Shown here: positions 25,700 to 35,686 of the stretch, in pieces
Numbering within the stretch: the first letter of the stretch is position 1
Layout: each line of letters begins with the position of its first letter
Assembly: GCA_001275005.1 (NCBI GenBank)
Contig: JWZX01003400.1
Location: 1 to 46,023, forward strand
Direction of reading: 5' to 3'
Length of the DNA stretch: 46,023 nucleotides
Source of the DNA: Chrysochromulina tobinii
Taxonomy: Eukaryota; Haptophyta; Prymnesiales; Chrysochromulinaceae
Notes under the pieces: model-generated
What the model was told of the DNA's origin: nothing
Seen by the model: only the letters and a program-made list of their open reading frames with translations
The model's database searches: none
Position numbers and translations under genes: made by a program

Positions 25700-28230
25700 A
25701 TGCTGCTCCTCTCGGTCCTATGTATCGCTGCCATCATGACCGGCACCGGCACGCCTGGTGCTGTCGAGCCTCCGGCTGAGTGGCTGGCGGAGATCGCGCG
25801 TTCCAACTACCTATACTCGCCGAATGACGCGCTCATCAAGGACAATCTCAAGGCTACGATTGGCAACGGCCAGCTCGCGACGCAGATCGACGCCAACGCT
25901 CTCTACATTGCCGGCGTCTTCAACGGCCCCGCCGCCAAGCCCTTTTCCGACCGTGCCTCTGCCGCCGCTGATGACGACGTGTCGCACCGCGCGACGGTCA
26001 CGTCGCCTCTCAACGTACAATGCGCCGAGTCGATGACAGCCCGTTTCAAGCCAGCGGGCGCGGCGCTCGACCTGCGTGGGGCTCGCTACCTGCGCCGGAG
26101 CACAGCAGCGGACGGTAGCGGTGGCATAATCGAGCAACGCTTCTTCGCACACCGCACGGAGCGCGGCCTTCTTGTGCTCGAGCTCGCAAACGTGGGCTCC
26201 GCGCCGATCACCTGCACACTCGTCGGCGGCCTCGCGGCCGGCGTCAAGAGCCGCATCGACACGAAAGACATTGCCTTTGGCTTACGCAGCGCGAATGTGA
26301 AGCTGCCAGGGGGGTCAGGCACTGCGAATGTGACAGTGATGAGCGGTCGAACGCGCGTGTCGGAGACGGCGCAGACGCCCACCGTGCTCGTGGCGCTCGC
26401 CGTGACGGCTATGGACGAGATCAGCCCCATCGTACTGCCCCCAGGCGCCACGCGCACGCTCTTGGCGAGCGTCGCCACGTCCATCGACACTGCAGATCCG
26501 GAGGCGGCGGCGCTCGCCGCGTATGGCGCGGCTGCGGCGCTGCCAACGGGCGCGCTCGCAACGTCTTCCGCGAAGGCATGGGCACAGCTGTGGGAATCGG
26601 GCGTGGCATTCGAGGGGCGCCCCGATGTGGCCGTCGCCGTCAACGCGTCTCTCTATTACCTTCTCTCATCGGTGTGCAGTGTGAAGAGGATGCTCGATTC
26701 TGAGTGCCACTGCCACTGAGTAGCCACTGTGTCAGTACCACTGAGTGCCACTGAGTGCCACTGAGTGCCACTGAGTGCCACTGAGTGCCACTGAGTGCCA
26801 CTGAGTGCCACTGTGTCAGTGCCACTGAGTGTTGCTGGGTGCGACGAGATCGCCCCGCATGGCAGGTGCGGGAGGAGGTTCGCTTTTCGCTCTCGCCGGG
26901 CGGGCTGGCCTCCAACGGGTACTATGGGCGCCTCTGAGTGCATCTGAGTGCATCTGATTGTCTGATGACCGCTGATGGCCTTCTCAGGTATAATGGGCAC
27001 TCGTTCTGGGACTGTGAGACTTGGATGTTCCCTACGCTGCTCGCGTGGCATCCGAGCATCGCCCAGTCGCTGCTTGAGTACCGCGTCGAACGACTGCCTC
27101 TCGCGCGCGCCAAGGCGAAGTCGTACAAGCCGCCGTATGCGGGCGCAATGTTCCCATGGGAGAGCGCCGTATCGGGCGCGGAGACGTGCCCGTCGTGGGC
27201 GGACACGGGGCAGCTCGAGCAGCACATCACCGGCGACGTCGCCTTCGCCGCCCGCCAGTTCTTTGCAATGACGCGCAACGCGACCTGGGCCAATAGCAGC
27301 GGCTTCGACCTTGCTAGTGGCGCTGCGGACTTTTGGGTCTCGCGCGTCGAGTTGAACGCCACCGACGGCCTCGCACACATCAAGCACGTCATCCCGCCCG
27401 ACGAGTATGCCACCGGTGATGACTCCGTCTACACGAATTGTGTTGCGGCAGAGAGCCTTCGCCTAGCGGCCGCATGGGCGGCGCGTTTCGGCAGGATGGC
27501 CGACCCTCGGTGGGCCGCGATCGCTGACAAGATTCCAATCTTGTGGGACGCGGCGCGCGGGTACCACCCGGAGTACGCAGGGTACACAATCGGCACCCAG
27601 ATCAAGCAGGCGGACGTCGTGTTGCTCGCCTACCCTCTGATGCTCAACATGAGTGATGCGGTACGGCAAGCCGACTTGGCGGCTTATGAGTCAGCGACCG
27701 ACCCCAACGGCCCCGCGATGACGTGGGCGATGCATGCGATTGGGCATCTCGACAACGGCCGGCCGGACCTCGCCGCGAGCCTGTTCAACCGCTCGTTTGC
27801 CAACGTGCAGATGCCCTTCGCCGTATGGACGGAAACGCCTCAGGGAGGCACGACCAACCTCTTGACAGGTGCGGGCGGCTTTCTGCAGGGCGTCCTCATG
27901 GGCTATGCCGGGCTCCGGATTCATGACGAGTACCTCACCCTCCGACCGGCTCTCATCGAAGGGACCCAATCCGTGGCTGTGCGTGGGCTGCGCTACCGCG
28001 GTGCGACGATACACGCCCAGTACGACGCTGCGACCCTCACACTCACCCTTGCGGCCGTCGCCTCCGATGGCGATCATCTCTCCGTCCTCGATGAGCTCAC
28101 CGGTAGCTCCATGGCGCTCTTCTGCTGTGACTCAGTGGCACTCCCACTGGCGGGGGGCGTGCATGTCTTTGAGCTGCGCATCTCTCCTTCGGCTCTTCCA
28201 GTGCATAGGCTCGGGCCGTGGCTATCCTAG
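25700..28230 (+). CDS. GH65 glucosidase, protein-glucosylgalactosylhydroxylysine glucosidase-like, secreted
   Basis: Exons 25700-26671, 26866-26918 and 26988-28230 give 755 residues. PGGHG/ATHL1 enzymes of glycoside hydrolase family 65 remove glucose from Glc-Gal-hydroxylysine of collagen-like proteins. The protein starts with a signal-like peptide (LLLSVLCIAAIMTG). The N-terminal beta-sandwich begins with SNYLYSPNDALIKDNLKATIGNG. The catalytic (alpha/alpha)6 barrel has GYNGHSFWDCETWMFPTLL, FPWESAVSGAETCP, DFWVSRVE and the catalytic-acid block HVIPPDEYATGDDSVYTN. Later blocks are GTQIKQADVVLLAYP and the C-terminal TNLLTGAGGFLQG. The conserved stretch SPGGLASNGYNGHSFWD is split by the second intron at SNG/YNG, which confirms the splice. 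Likely extracellular or in the secretory pathway; the natural substrate in this organism is unknown. Confidence 0.9.
26672..26865 (+). repeat. GH65 intron 1 with CTGAGTGCCA decamer array
   Basis: About ten units of CTGAGTGCCA run from about 26700 to 26830, with CTGTGTCAGT interruptions. The intron runs from GTGTGC to GGCAG. Confidence 0.85.
26919..26987 (+). repeat. GH65 intron 2 with copied junction
   Basis: The intron starts GTACTATGGGCGCC and the following exon starts GTATAATGGGCACT (11 of 14 identical). CTGAGTGCAT and CTGATGACCG units fill the 69-base intron. Confidence 0.75.
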
Positions 28231-28643
28231 ATGGCTTGTTGGCAGCTGCTCGGGTTCGTGCCCAGCGTGAGCATGCACCTGAGCAAGGATGCACGCACTT
28301 GTACATGTACACAGAAAATCCACCCCCGGGGCGGAGAGATGAGGTTTGACTGTTATCTAGATTGGTTTTACACAAGACAAGCGGGCCCGGACACAGTCAC
28401 GCCGCCAGTGGTGAAAAGGATCTCGGAGAGCTCCGGAATGTCTCCACGAGTCCGGAAGACGTGCCGACTGGGCTTTGGATCGAGGACGTGAAAGTTAACG
28501 GAGTTGATTCATTCACTCCTTCCCACCTACACTTAAAGAGCGGGCAGTAACAGTGCCGTAGCAGCGGTTGTCGCGTCTGTCATGTTAACGTTCACACTTA
28601 AAAAGTGCGTGACGTGTCAGTAAAGTTTTTAACGAAGCCTTCA
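28231..28643. promoter_or_regulatory. Upstream region of the EF-hand gene
   Basis: TGTTAACGTTCACA at 28583-28596 is the exact reverse complement of the 14-mer in the MFS intron. ACACTTAAA occurs twice nearby (28529 and 28594). The ATG of the EF-hand gene is 48 bases beyond the palindrome. Confidence 0.4.
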
Positions 28644-29252
28644 ATGTCCGCCCCTCCTCAAGTTGAAGTTCCGTCCGCCGACGCCGCCCCGGGCGAGCCC
28701 CCTCTTCAGACGCCGGGTGGCACGCCGATGACTCCGGGCGGCACCCGCCTCGAAGACGAGATCGCAAAGATGCAGGCCAGCATGGACATGGCGCTCAACG
28801 TCACCCAGTCTGCGGCAAGGCAGGGGTTGGAGATGGACGAGAGGGTGTCGCGGGCGCGCAAGAAGTCGCGTGAGCTCGAGATGGAGGTATTCGGTATGGG
28901 GATGGAGGACGTCGAAAGGCTACGCAAGATCTTCAGCGGCATCGACAAGGACGGCAGCGGAGCCCTCGACCCCGACGAGCTGAAGGTCGCGCTGATCCGT
29001 GCGGGCAAGGACGCGTCGGAAGAGGTCGTGCTGAAAATCTTTGAAAAGTACGACTATGACAAGAGCGGCACGCTCGAGTTTAGCGAGTATCAGTCCATGA
29101 TCGCCGACTGGGACAATGTGGTCAAAACCATCGACGAGGAGACGGCGCGGATTGAGAGGGCGAAGGCGGCGGCGGCGCCCCAGGCGTTCCCCGCGAGCTG
29201 GGACGCGGCGGCCCCAAGCGGGCCGACCGAGAGCGCGCCGGCGCCGGCATGA
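28644..29252 (+). CDS. EF-hand calcium-binding protein
   Basis: A 202-residue intronless protein. The first 45 residues are Pro/Gly/Ala-rich and probably disordered (repeated TPGGTPMTPGGT). A helix follows (EDEIAKMQASMDMALNVTQS), then a pair of EF-hands: loop 1 DKDGSGALDPDE and loop 2 DYDKSGTLEFSE, each with Asp/Asn/Ser ligands at positions 1, 3, 5 and a Glu at 12. The tail is Ala/Pro-rich. One EF-hand pair with an N-terminal helix suggests a small calcium sensor that acts on a partner rather than an enzyme. The partner is unknown. ATG 28644 gives the first Met. Confidence 0.88.
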   Translation: MSAPPQVEVPSADAAPGEPPLQTPGGTPMTPGGTRLEDEIAKMQASMDMALNVTQSAARQGLEMDERVSRARKKSRELEMEVFGMGMEDVERLRKIFSGIDKDGSGALDPDELKVALIRAGKDASEEVVLKIFEKYDYDKSGTLEFSEYQSMIADWDNVVKTIDEETARIERAKAAAAPQAFPASWDAAAPSGPTESAPAPA

Positions 29253-29914
29253 CGCACCTGCTGATGCTGCTGTGTTTGGGCAAGCGAGCATGTCGAATCC
29301 GCGCACAGGGGCGCGTCTCAGGAATGCGTGCTTCCCTACGCACCCGGGCACGCCATGCACAGGAAACACGATGCGGCGCGTGGTACGCCTAGTACTGTAC
29401 ACTGGGCGTCAGCTGCGTGTGGCCAGTCAGTCAGCGGCGCTTGGTACGCCTAGTACTGTACACTGGGCGTCAGCTGCACGTGGGTTGTGGCCAGCCAGTC
29501 ACAGTCATTAAGTCGCCGGGCGTATAGTGAATTCGTAGGTCGCGGTGACGGTAGGAACGGGAGCTCCGCGGACGGAGCGGACGGTGTCCTCTCCGGCGAC
29601 GCACCGGAGAGTGTGCTCACAGTGCCCGCGCTCACCAGTGCCCCGGTGCTTACTTACTGTGCTTTCTGCTTACACGTTACAGCGTCGAGCGTGCCCGCGC
29701 TCACCAGCTGCAGCTCCACATAGAGCACTACCAGCACCGCACTAGTCTTCATACTTCATACTTCAAACAGGGAAATGGCGCTCCATATCACATCTTACGA
29801 CGGCACGCCTTTCGATCCGGGGATTCAGGTGTGAAATACACCAATAACGTCAATAACCGCGGACTTCGCCGGACCTTCCAGGTCTGAAAAGGCGGAAAAG
29901 CGGGTCCTGGCAAA
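29253..29914. other. Noncoding segment with one 61-base-period repeat
   Basis: No protein with recognisable features is seen. A 44-base block (GCGGCGCGTGGTACGCCTAG and following) is at 29373-29416 and again at 29434-29477 with one change. The right end should hold the promoter of the next gene. Confidence 0.4.
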
Positions 29915-30459
29915 ATGGGCTCCCTCCCTGACAGCCTGGACCTGGGCGCGGCGGCGCTCCCTCGAGCGGCGGCGCTCCCTCGAGCTAGGCCACCCACGGG
30001 CACCTCGCTCTTGCGGCGGCCGAGCGCCGACGCCTTCCATCGGCCCGTGCAGTCTACCATGAAGCGACGAGGCTTGGCTGGAGACGAAGAGGAGGTCTTC
30101 CTGATGGACATCGATGAGCCTGAGCGGGCGGCGTCCGCCTTGCCCACCTCGGCACCGAGCACCGAGCGACCGCTCAAGCTTTCGCACACCGCGTCGCCGC
30201 GCTTGAAGGGCTTTGCACCTGCAATCCCCAGCCGAGCGGCCAGCGCCAGCAGTTGGAGCTCAGCTCGGGCCACACACATACCAGAGCTGCCTGCGCGTGC
30301 GAGTGCGCGCCAGCGGTCGAATCGAACGCTGGCCCTCCTGTGGCCGTGGCGCACACGACGCAGGATCCTGCAAAGGAGGGCTCTGCGCCGCCCGCGTGCC
30401 AGCCTGCGCTGCGGCCTCAGCCGCCCTGCGATGCCCTGCCATGGAAGGCCGCCTAGTGT

Positions 30460-31935
30460 GTGGGGCCGCCCACCCCCCAGCGCGCGCCCGCGCGCCCGCC
30501 CCCTCCTTCCCTGCTTGATCGTTCGCGCTCGCCTACGCGTGCCCTCCTTCCCTCCCGAGCAGAGACCCACGACGGGCGGAGCATTTCGTCGACGTCCTCG
30601 GCGACGAGCGCAGGCATCGTCAAGAAGCCTCACCGCATGGCGAGCGCGAGTGGACTGATGGAGCGCGGCACGAAGAGCATGCCCTCGTCGCCACGCCTCG
30701 GCCCCCTTATCGGTCCTCTCGCGCCGCCCGCCTCGCCGATGCTCGCTGGACTCACCCCGATGTGCTCACCCATGATGAGAGGTCTCGCGATGGGGTGCAG
30801 CCTCGTGAGTAGCGCCGCTTCGTCCATGGGATGCGCGGCGGGCAGCATGCTGGTGCCTCTCGAGGCGGACCTGCAGCCGCAGGCCATGCAGCGTGCTCAC
30901 GAGTTCCGCGAGGGCCGGCGCGTCTTCCATGTACACTTTGGGCACGGGTTCGTCAAATCGCTCGAGGCGGAGCCGGCCGCCGCTGCGGCGGACGGCAGCG
31001 GCAGCGCTCCGCAGCCTGAGCGCATCGTCACGTACGACTCACAGCGGACGCACAACATCAACCTGGTCTTCGACGCGCCGAAGTATAAGGACCGGCCACA
31101 GCGGCTTCGCGCCTATTACGCCGTGCCCAAAATGGTCGTCATTCCTTCAACCGCGGCGCTGCGCAGGCAGAAGCTGCTCTCGTTAATGGATCTGACGCCG
31201 CCGAGCGAGCCGCAGCGCGTGGGGCTCGTGCGCTCGCTGCTCGCCTCCAACCAGCTGCGCGCTGCGTGCGTGCTCGTCTCACGCTGGAAGCTGCACGCCC
31301 ACTTCGAGCCGTCGCAGCTGCTCGAGCACCTCGTGAACGCCAAGATGTTCTCGGCCGCGATGCGCTTCGCGCGCGAGTTCGGGCTGAGCGCGACGGAGCC
31401 GTACACGGAGGCGAGCCTGTACCGCAAAATGCTCCACGAGCGCCAGTTCGAGGGGCCACTCAAGCACGCGGGCGCCAAGCGCGCCAGCATCGACGGAGTG
31501 CATACCCCCGACGATGTGCTCCGGCTGCTCGTTGGTGCGGGCCATCACGCCATCGCGCTCAAGTACGTGCATAAATTTGGTGCGAGCGAGCGCTTTCCGC
31601 CGCAGCAGCTCGTGTCGAGCTGCTTGGAGGCCGAAGGCAAGTGGACGGTGCAGACGTGCGGCTTGCTGCTCAAGTACGTCAAGGTCTTCGGCCTCGAGAC
31701 TCTCTATCCCATCAAGGAGCTTCTGGATCGTGTGGAACGTTGCGGCGTCACCGTGCACGACGTCGATGGCAAGTACGTGCTCAAAGGAAGGCGCAGGGCG
31801 GCCGCGACAGTCCCGGGCACGCCGCAGGCGATCGGCGGCGCGCCGCCGTTTACGAGCGCTGACTGGGGCAGCAGTAGCCTGGGCACCTCGCCGCCGCTGC
31901 CCTCCGTCATCCTGGGCTCGTCGGCGCCGTCGTGA
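30460..31935 (+). CDS. Unknown helical-repeat-like protein, 5' end unresolved
   Basis: I do not recognise the family. The open frame is coding-like from 30460 to the stop at 31935; the first in-frame ATG is 30637, so the N-terminus may come from an upstream exon. An in-frame TAG at 30454-30456 blocks simple extension. An upstream frame starting at ATG 29915 (MGSLPDSLDLGAAALP) looks plausible but is in another phase. The protein has a Ser/Pro-rich first third. A beta-like block follows (EGRRVFHVHFGHGFVKSLEAE, then IVTYDSQRTHNINLVFD and PQRLRAYYAVPKMVVIP). Then comes a helical region with paired helices (LLEHLVNAKMFSAAMRFAREF; VLRLLVGAGHHAIALKYVHKF; CGLLLKYVKVFGLETLYPI), which suggests an alpha-solenoid. 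Function is unknown. Confidence 0.65.
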   Translation: MGPPTPQRAPARPPPPSLLDRSRSPTRALLPSRAETHDGRSISSTSSATSAGIVKKPHRMASASGLMERGTKSMPSSPRLGPLIGPLAPPASPMLAGLTPMCSPMMRGLAMGCSLVSSAASSMGCAAGSMLVPLEADLQPQAMQRAHEFREGRRVFHVHFGHGFVKSLEAEPAAAAADGSGSAPQPERIVTYDSQRTHNINLVFDAPKYKDRPQRLRAYYAVPKMVVIPSTAALRRQKLLSLMDLTPPSEPQRVGLVRSLLASNQLRAACVLVSRWKLHAHFEPSQLLEHLVNAKMFSAAMRFAREFGLSATEPYTEASLYRKMLHERQFEGPLKHAGAKRASIDGVHTPDDVLRLLVGAGHHAIALKYVHKFGASERFPPQQLVSSCLEAEGKWTVQTCGLLLKYVKVFGLETLYPIKELLDRVERCGVTVHDVDGKYVLKGRRRAAATVPGTPQAIGGAPPFTSADWGSSSLGTSPPLPSVILGSSAPS

Positions 31936-32730
31936 GCCAATCTCATTTTACATACTTAGCATGCAGGCTTGCGCCACGAGAAGCCTTTGACGTCTGAGTG
32001 TGCCAGCGCCTGGTGCCGTTTAGTAGCTGCTTTAGCATGCCGGTGTGCGCATGTGCCGATTAGTTGACGCTCGGACGCAGTCGCCGCCGAGAACAGCGCG
32101 CACATTCCGTCTACATTATACATAGGCCCATAGTGAACTTCGTGTTGAGTTTTTAGCATGGTTTTTAGTGTTTGACCTGAATTCGTGTCCTGAAAGGATG
32201 TGCTTCCCGGTGGGCCGGTGTGCGGTCGCGCGCGTCGCCGGGGTGTCCCCTGGGCCGGCAGCTCCGTACTGCGATCTGCGTAGCTACTCTCCGACTCCGT
32301 ACGGTGCGTACTCCACGACGCGCGCTGCTCCCCGTAATGGCGTAAATGGAAAATGCTCTAATAAGGCGTCAAAGTCGGTGTGCGGGATAAAACCGACTCG
32401 AACACGACCGATAACAAAACGTATTGTCGTATTCCCACGTATGAATTCATAATTCATATCGCGAGTCGAAGCACGAAGTCAAAAGACTAAACCCCGTCGC
32501 GGTCGATGGTCCGCACGTTCTGATCTTCTGAAGATGACCGTCTGAGGTCCCGTTTGATTTGAGGTAACACGAGAGCGCAGGAATGGCCAGCACCGGCCCC
32601 AGCGCCCAGGCCCGCCGGCCGCCGAGTCCGCGCAGAGAAACCCCATACCCGCGCCGCCGGCCCGCCGCATGCGTCGAGGTCGTGTTGAAATCGCGCCGCA
32701 CGACGGCACATGGTCCATTGTTGCGTAGAA
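31936..32730. other. Intergenic between convergent genes
   Basis: An AT-richer segment (TTTTTAGCATGGTTTTTAGTG near 32150) and a plain GC-rich segment. No repeat or reading frame is worth naming. It should hold the 3' ends of both genes. Confidence 0.35.
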
Positions 32731-33562
32731 TCAGGCGCGGGAATCAGGCATGGCTTCGCTGCCATCGTGCTCCTCGCCGCTCGCAAGCTCGTCCTCGGAG
32801 AGCTGGGGCGACGAGCGCCATGATGAGCGCGCGAGCGGGCTGCCTCGGCGAGAGAGTGCACGCGAACGGCCCGTGCCGCTCTCCGGCGAGCGTTGGAAGA
32901 GTTCGTGTGGTTGCGGCTGACGGACCGCGTCGCTCTTGCGCACGTCGAGCACGCAGTCGCCGATGCGGGAGCGCTGTTCGATCAGCTCGACGGCGCTCGC
33001 GTGGTCGCGAACGGGAATGCCATCGACGGCAAGTATCACGTCGCCCGCCCGCACACCTGATTGGTGAGCGCCGTTCCCGCGCACGACTTGGAGGACGAGC
33101 ACGCCGTCGCCCAGGTACGTGTTCTTGAGGACAAGGCCCGCGGGCCACTCGATCCTGACGGGGACTCTCAGGCCCAAAGGCATCGCCGCCGTTGAGTGGA
33201 CCTCGTCCATCACAGTCATCGCCTTCTGTGTGATCTCCGCGCCGCACAGAGACGCATACTCGAGATCTACCGTGATGGCCCAGACTGGTGAACGGCAAGT
33301 CGGACACGAGGACCGGCGACGTGCCCATTCCTCGTAGCACGACAGGCAGAAGTGATGGTAGCTACCAAACGAGAGGGACGGGCACAAGGCGCGCGCTCGT
33401 GGGTTGGGGAAGTGCGCCATGCACATGGCGTCGGGGAGCGTGCTGCGCGTACCATGCGCCGCCAATGGATGGGTCGCGCATTGGAGCCGCGCAGATTGCG
33501 CAATCGATGACCTCTGCGCGCGTCGATCGGGCACGTTGCGGCGAAGCAGGCGCAACATCCAT
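32731..33562 (-). CDS. RING-finger E3 ligase-like protein with PDZ domain, two exons
   Basis: Exons 33562-33453 and 33361-32731 give 246 residues. Joining them at a GT (GTACGC) to TAG intron of 91 bases recreates a complete RING: CAIC at residues 21-24, then CYHHFCLSC and CPTCR. Neither frame alone has the third Cys, which is formed across the junction (TG|C), so the splice is well supported. A PDZ domain follows: GDGVLVLQVVRGNGAHQSG, VRAGDVILAVDG and IPVRDHASAVELIEQ. The Ser/Arg-rich tail is probably disordered. RING fingers recruit ubiquitin-loaded E2 enzymes and PDZ domains bind C-terminal peptides, so an E3 ligase that picks targets by PDZ is likely. It lies head-to-head with the proline-rich membrane protein at 33895. 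Confidence 0.82.
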
Positions 33563-33894
33563 TGTTCGCGAAGGCGGGGTCAGCACGTCAAAGTGCTCGG
33601 CTATAAGTGCGGGAGCGCACGCTCTCGCCCCCTTTCCCCACAGGTTTGGGGAGCCCGTGCCAAGCCTGGTCCTCCGTCGCACCTCCAAGCGTGCGAGTGG
33701 GGGAAAACCTTCGCAGTGCGCGTCGTTGTTGTGCATGTACATAGTCATGACAACCAGGTCCCCCTCTCCCCGCCCCTTGCCGATAGCAGGCTGAGTCGGC
33801 CACACCTCCGTCCATTGCGAAAGAGGCCCTCGTTCTTGGGGTTCCGGAGAGTGGGTGCGTTTTCGTGTTCACAGAAGCGACAAACTCGTCGCAG

Positions 33895-34758
33895 ATGCCG
33901 CCGCCGCCGCCGTCACCGCCGCCGTCACCGCCACCGCCGTCACCGCCACCGCCGTCACCGCCGCCGCCGTCACCGTCACCGCCGCCGCCGTCACCATCGC
34001 CACCACCTCCAATCAAACATCCATGTCCACCACAGCCGCCGTCGCCACCTCCCCCGTCGCCGTCGCCACCTCCCCCGTCGCCGTCGCCACCTCCCGCGCC
34101 GCCGCCCCGGCCGCCGCCGATCCCGCCGCCCGCCCCGCCACGTACGCCGCATCCTTCGCCGCCACCGTCACCTTCGCCGCCACCGCTTTTGCCAGGCCAG
34201 CTGTGCGCCGAAGGCTGCGTTTTGGGCTCGAATGACGGCACTTGCGACGACGGCGGTCCCGGCTGGGAGTATGACGTGTGCGAATACGGCACCGACTGCT
34301 CGGACTGCGGCGGGCGACCGCCGCTGCTGCCGCCCTCGCTGCCGCCCTCGGAGCAGAAAGGCCTGCCGAGCAGCCTGCTGCTCAGCACGATCACGCATGG
34401 AGACGTCGTGCTTGCCTTCCTGCTGGGGATGGGCACGTGTGCGTTGCTCGGCCTGTGCGCATGCTGCGCCCTCTTCTACCTGCGCCGCTGCTGCTCTCGC
34501 GATCCGCCGCCGCCGCCGCCGCCACGCTCCTGCAAGAACGGGGGCGACCATTTCGTCAACTTCCAGAGCGCCGTCAACTTCGACGACAACGACAGCGACT
34601 CGGGGGGCGTGCAGATGGGCGTCTGCGGCGGCGACGATGGCGGCTCCTCCTCACGAGCAGCGCCACGTGGGCGCGCGCGCCGTCCTGCACGCAAGTCCTT
34701 TGCGCCTTTGGGCGATGAGGTCAGCATGATGAACCCAGATGAATGGCTCGCCGAGTGA
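33895..34758 (+). CDS. Proline-rich single-span membrane protein, 5' exon missing
   Basis: The frame is open from 33787 without an ATG until 33895, so a signal-peptide exon probably lies upstream and was not found. Residues 1-100 are SPPPP repeats as in pherophorin/extensin-like cell-surface proteins of algae. A Cys-rich module follows (CAEGCVLGSNDGTCDDGG and YDVCEYGTDCSDCG, eight cysteines), seen in many surface proteins of haptophytes and relatives. Then a second Pro-rich linker, one membrane span (VVLAFLLGMGTCALLGLCACCALFYL), a basic stop-transfer RRCCSR and an acidic and Gly-rich cytoplasmic tail. It is likely a type I surface protein; the ligand is unknown. Cys-rich module and span are secure; the start is not. 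Confidence 0.75.
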   Translation: MPPPPPSPPPSPPPPSPPPPSPPPPSPSPPPPSPSPPPPIKHPCPPQPPSPPPPSPSPPPPSPSPPPAPPPRPPPIPPPAPPRTPHPSPPPSPSPPPLLPGQLCAEGCVLGSNDGTCDDGGPGWEYDVCEYGTDCSDCGGRPPLLPPSLPPSEQKGLPSSLLLSTITHGDVVLAFLLGMGTCALLGLCACCALFYLRRCCSRDPPPPPPPRSCKNGGDHFVNFQSAVNFDDNDSDSGGVQMGVCGGDDGGSSSRAAPRGRARRPARKSFAPLGDEVSMMNPDEWLAE

Positions 34759-35686
34759 AGCGGCACTGCGCGGCCCTATGTGGCACGGCCCGTGTCACGG
34801 CTCGGGGGGCGCCGTGGCCACGTGGCCAGAGGAGGAGCGTGGCCACGTGGCCAGAGGAGGAGCGAGCGCCATTGGCGCCTCGTAGTACGCTTTTGTGGTG
34901 CAGACGGTCGGACCGTACGGTCGCTATGGTCGGAGCAGACATGCACATGGGCAGTCATCGTGCATTCGTGCACATCTCACGAGCCGCGCCCCGCTAGCCC
35001 GCGCGTGTGCCGCCGACCGGGCCCCCGTTTTAGTACGGTGTTTTGTCAGTGTTCCAAGCGAGCGTGAGCTCGCGCTGTCGGCCCGTTCGCAAATAGTTAA
35101 AAGACAGCGCGCAGCGACCGTACCGTGTGAGCGCCGCGCCGGCGCCCCAACGCAATCCAAGCCCCAGCGCCGGCGCGCGGACCCGGACTCGACTCGCACC
35201 GACCGACACCCGGACACCGCTGGCTGCCAGCGCGCTGCGCGGCAGCGGGCCGGGCGCGTTATATCCGTTGGATGGGCGGTAGCGAAGCCGGGTACCCCAG
35301 CAACTCCCCGACGCCCGAGGCCGCCGGGCGGGGACGCTCATACAACTCCCTCCAGCAGTAGGCGTCGGGCGCGGCCGGGCGGCCTCGCCTGGCGCGGCCC
35401 CATCCCCCCACCGGCGACCCCGAGCCCAGGTAGAGCCCAGGTAGAGCCCAGGTAGAGCCCAGGTAGAGCCCAGGTAGAGCCCAGGCCGACGCCGAGAAAC
35501 GCACCGTCCCTCTAGGCCGCTACTCCGAAACCGAATTCGACACTTGCGCTACGTCGCCGTAGGGGCAAAGGCTATGTACAAATGAAGACACCCGGAATCG
35601 CCAAACCGGGGTGGAAGCAAAGCAAGGCTTCAAGCAACCTTGTGCAGCATGCCACACGCGCCATGTTGAGCATGCTAGCCGCGTCG
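34759..35686. other. Noncoding segment with two tandem repeats
   Basis: GTGGCCACGTGGCCAGAGGA (plus GGAGC) is repeated at 34813-34863. GAGCCCAGGTA (11 bases) occurs about six times at 35422-35485. No supported gene; open frames are shadow-like or repeat-only. Confidence 0.45.
35422..35485. repeat. 11-base minisatellite GAGCCCAGGTA, about six units
   Basis: Perfect tandem units each containing AG|GT. It lies outside any gene I can support. If it is an intron remnant, the gene has been lost or was not recognised. Confidence 0.85.

Noticed and set aside
33404-34729. 441-codon plus-strand frame rich in Arg/His
   Set aside because: Frame-shifted reading of the SPPPP repeats; the overlapping frame has the Cys-rich module and membrane span.
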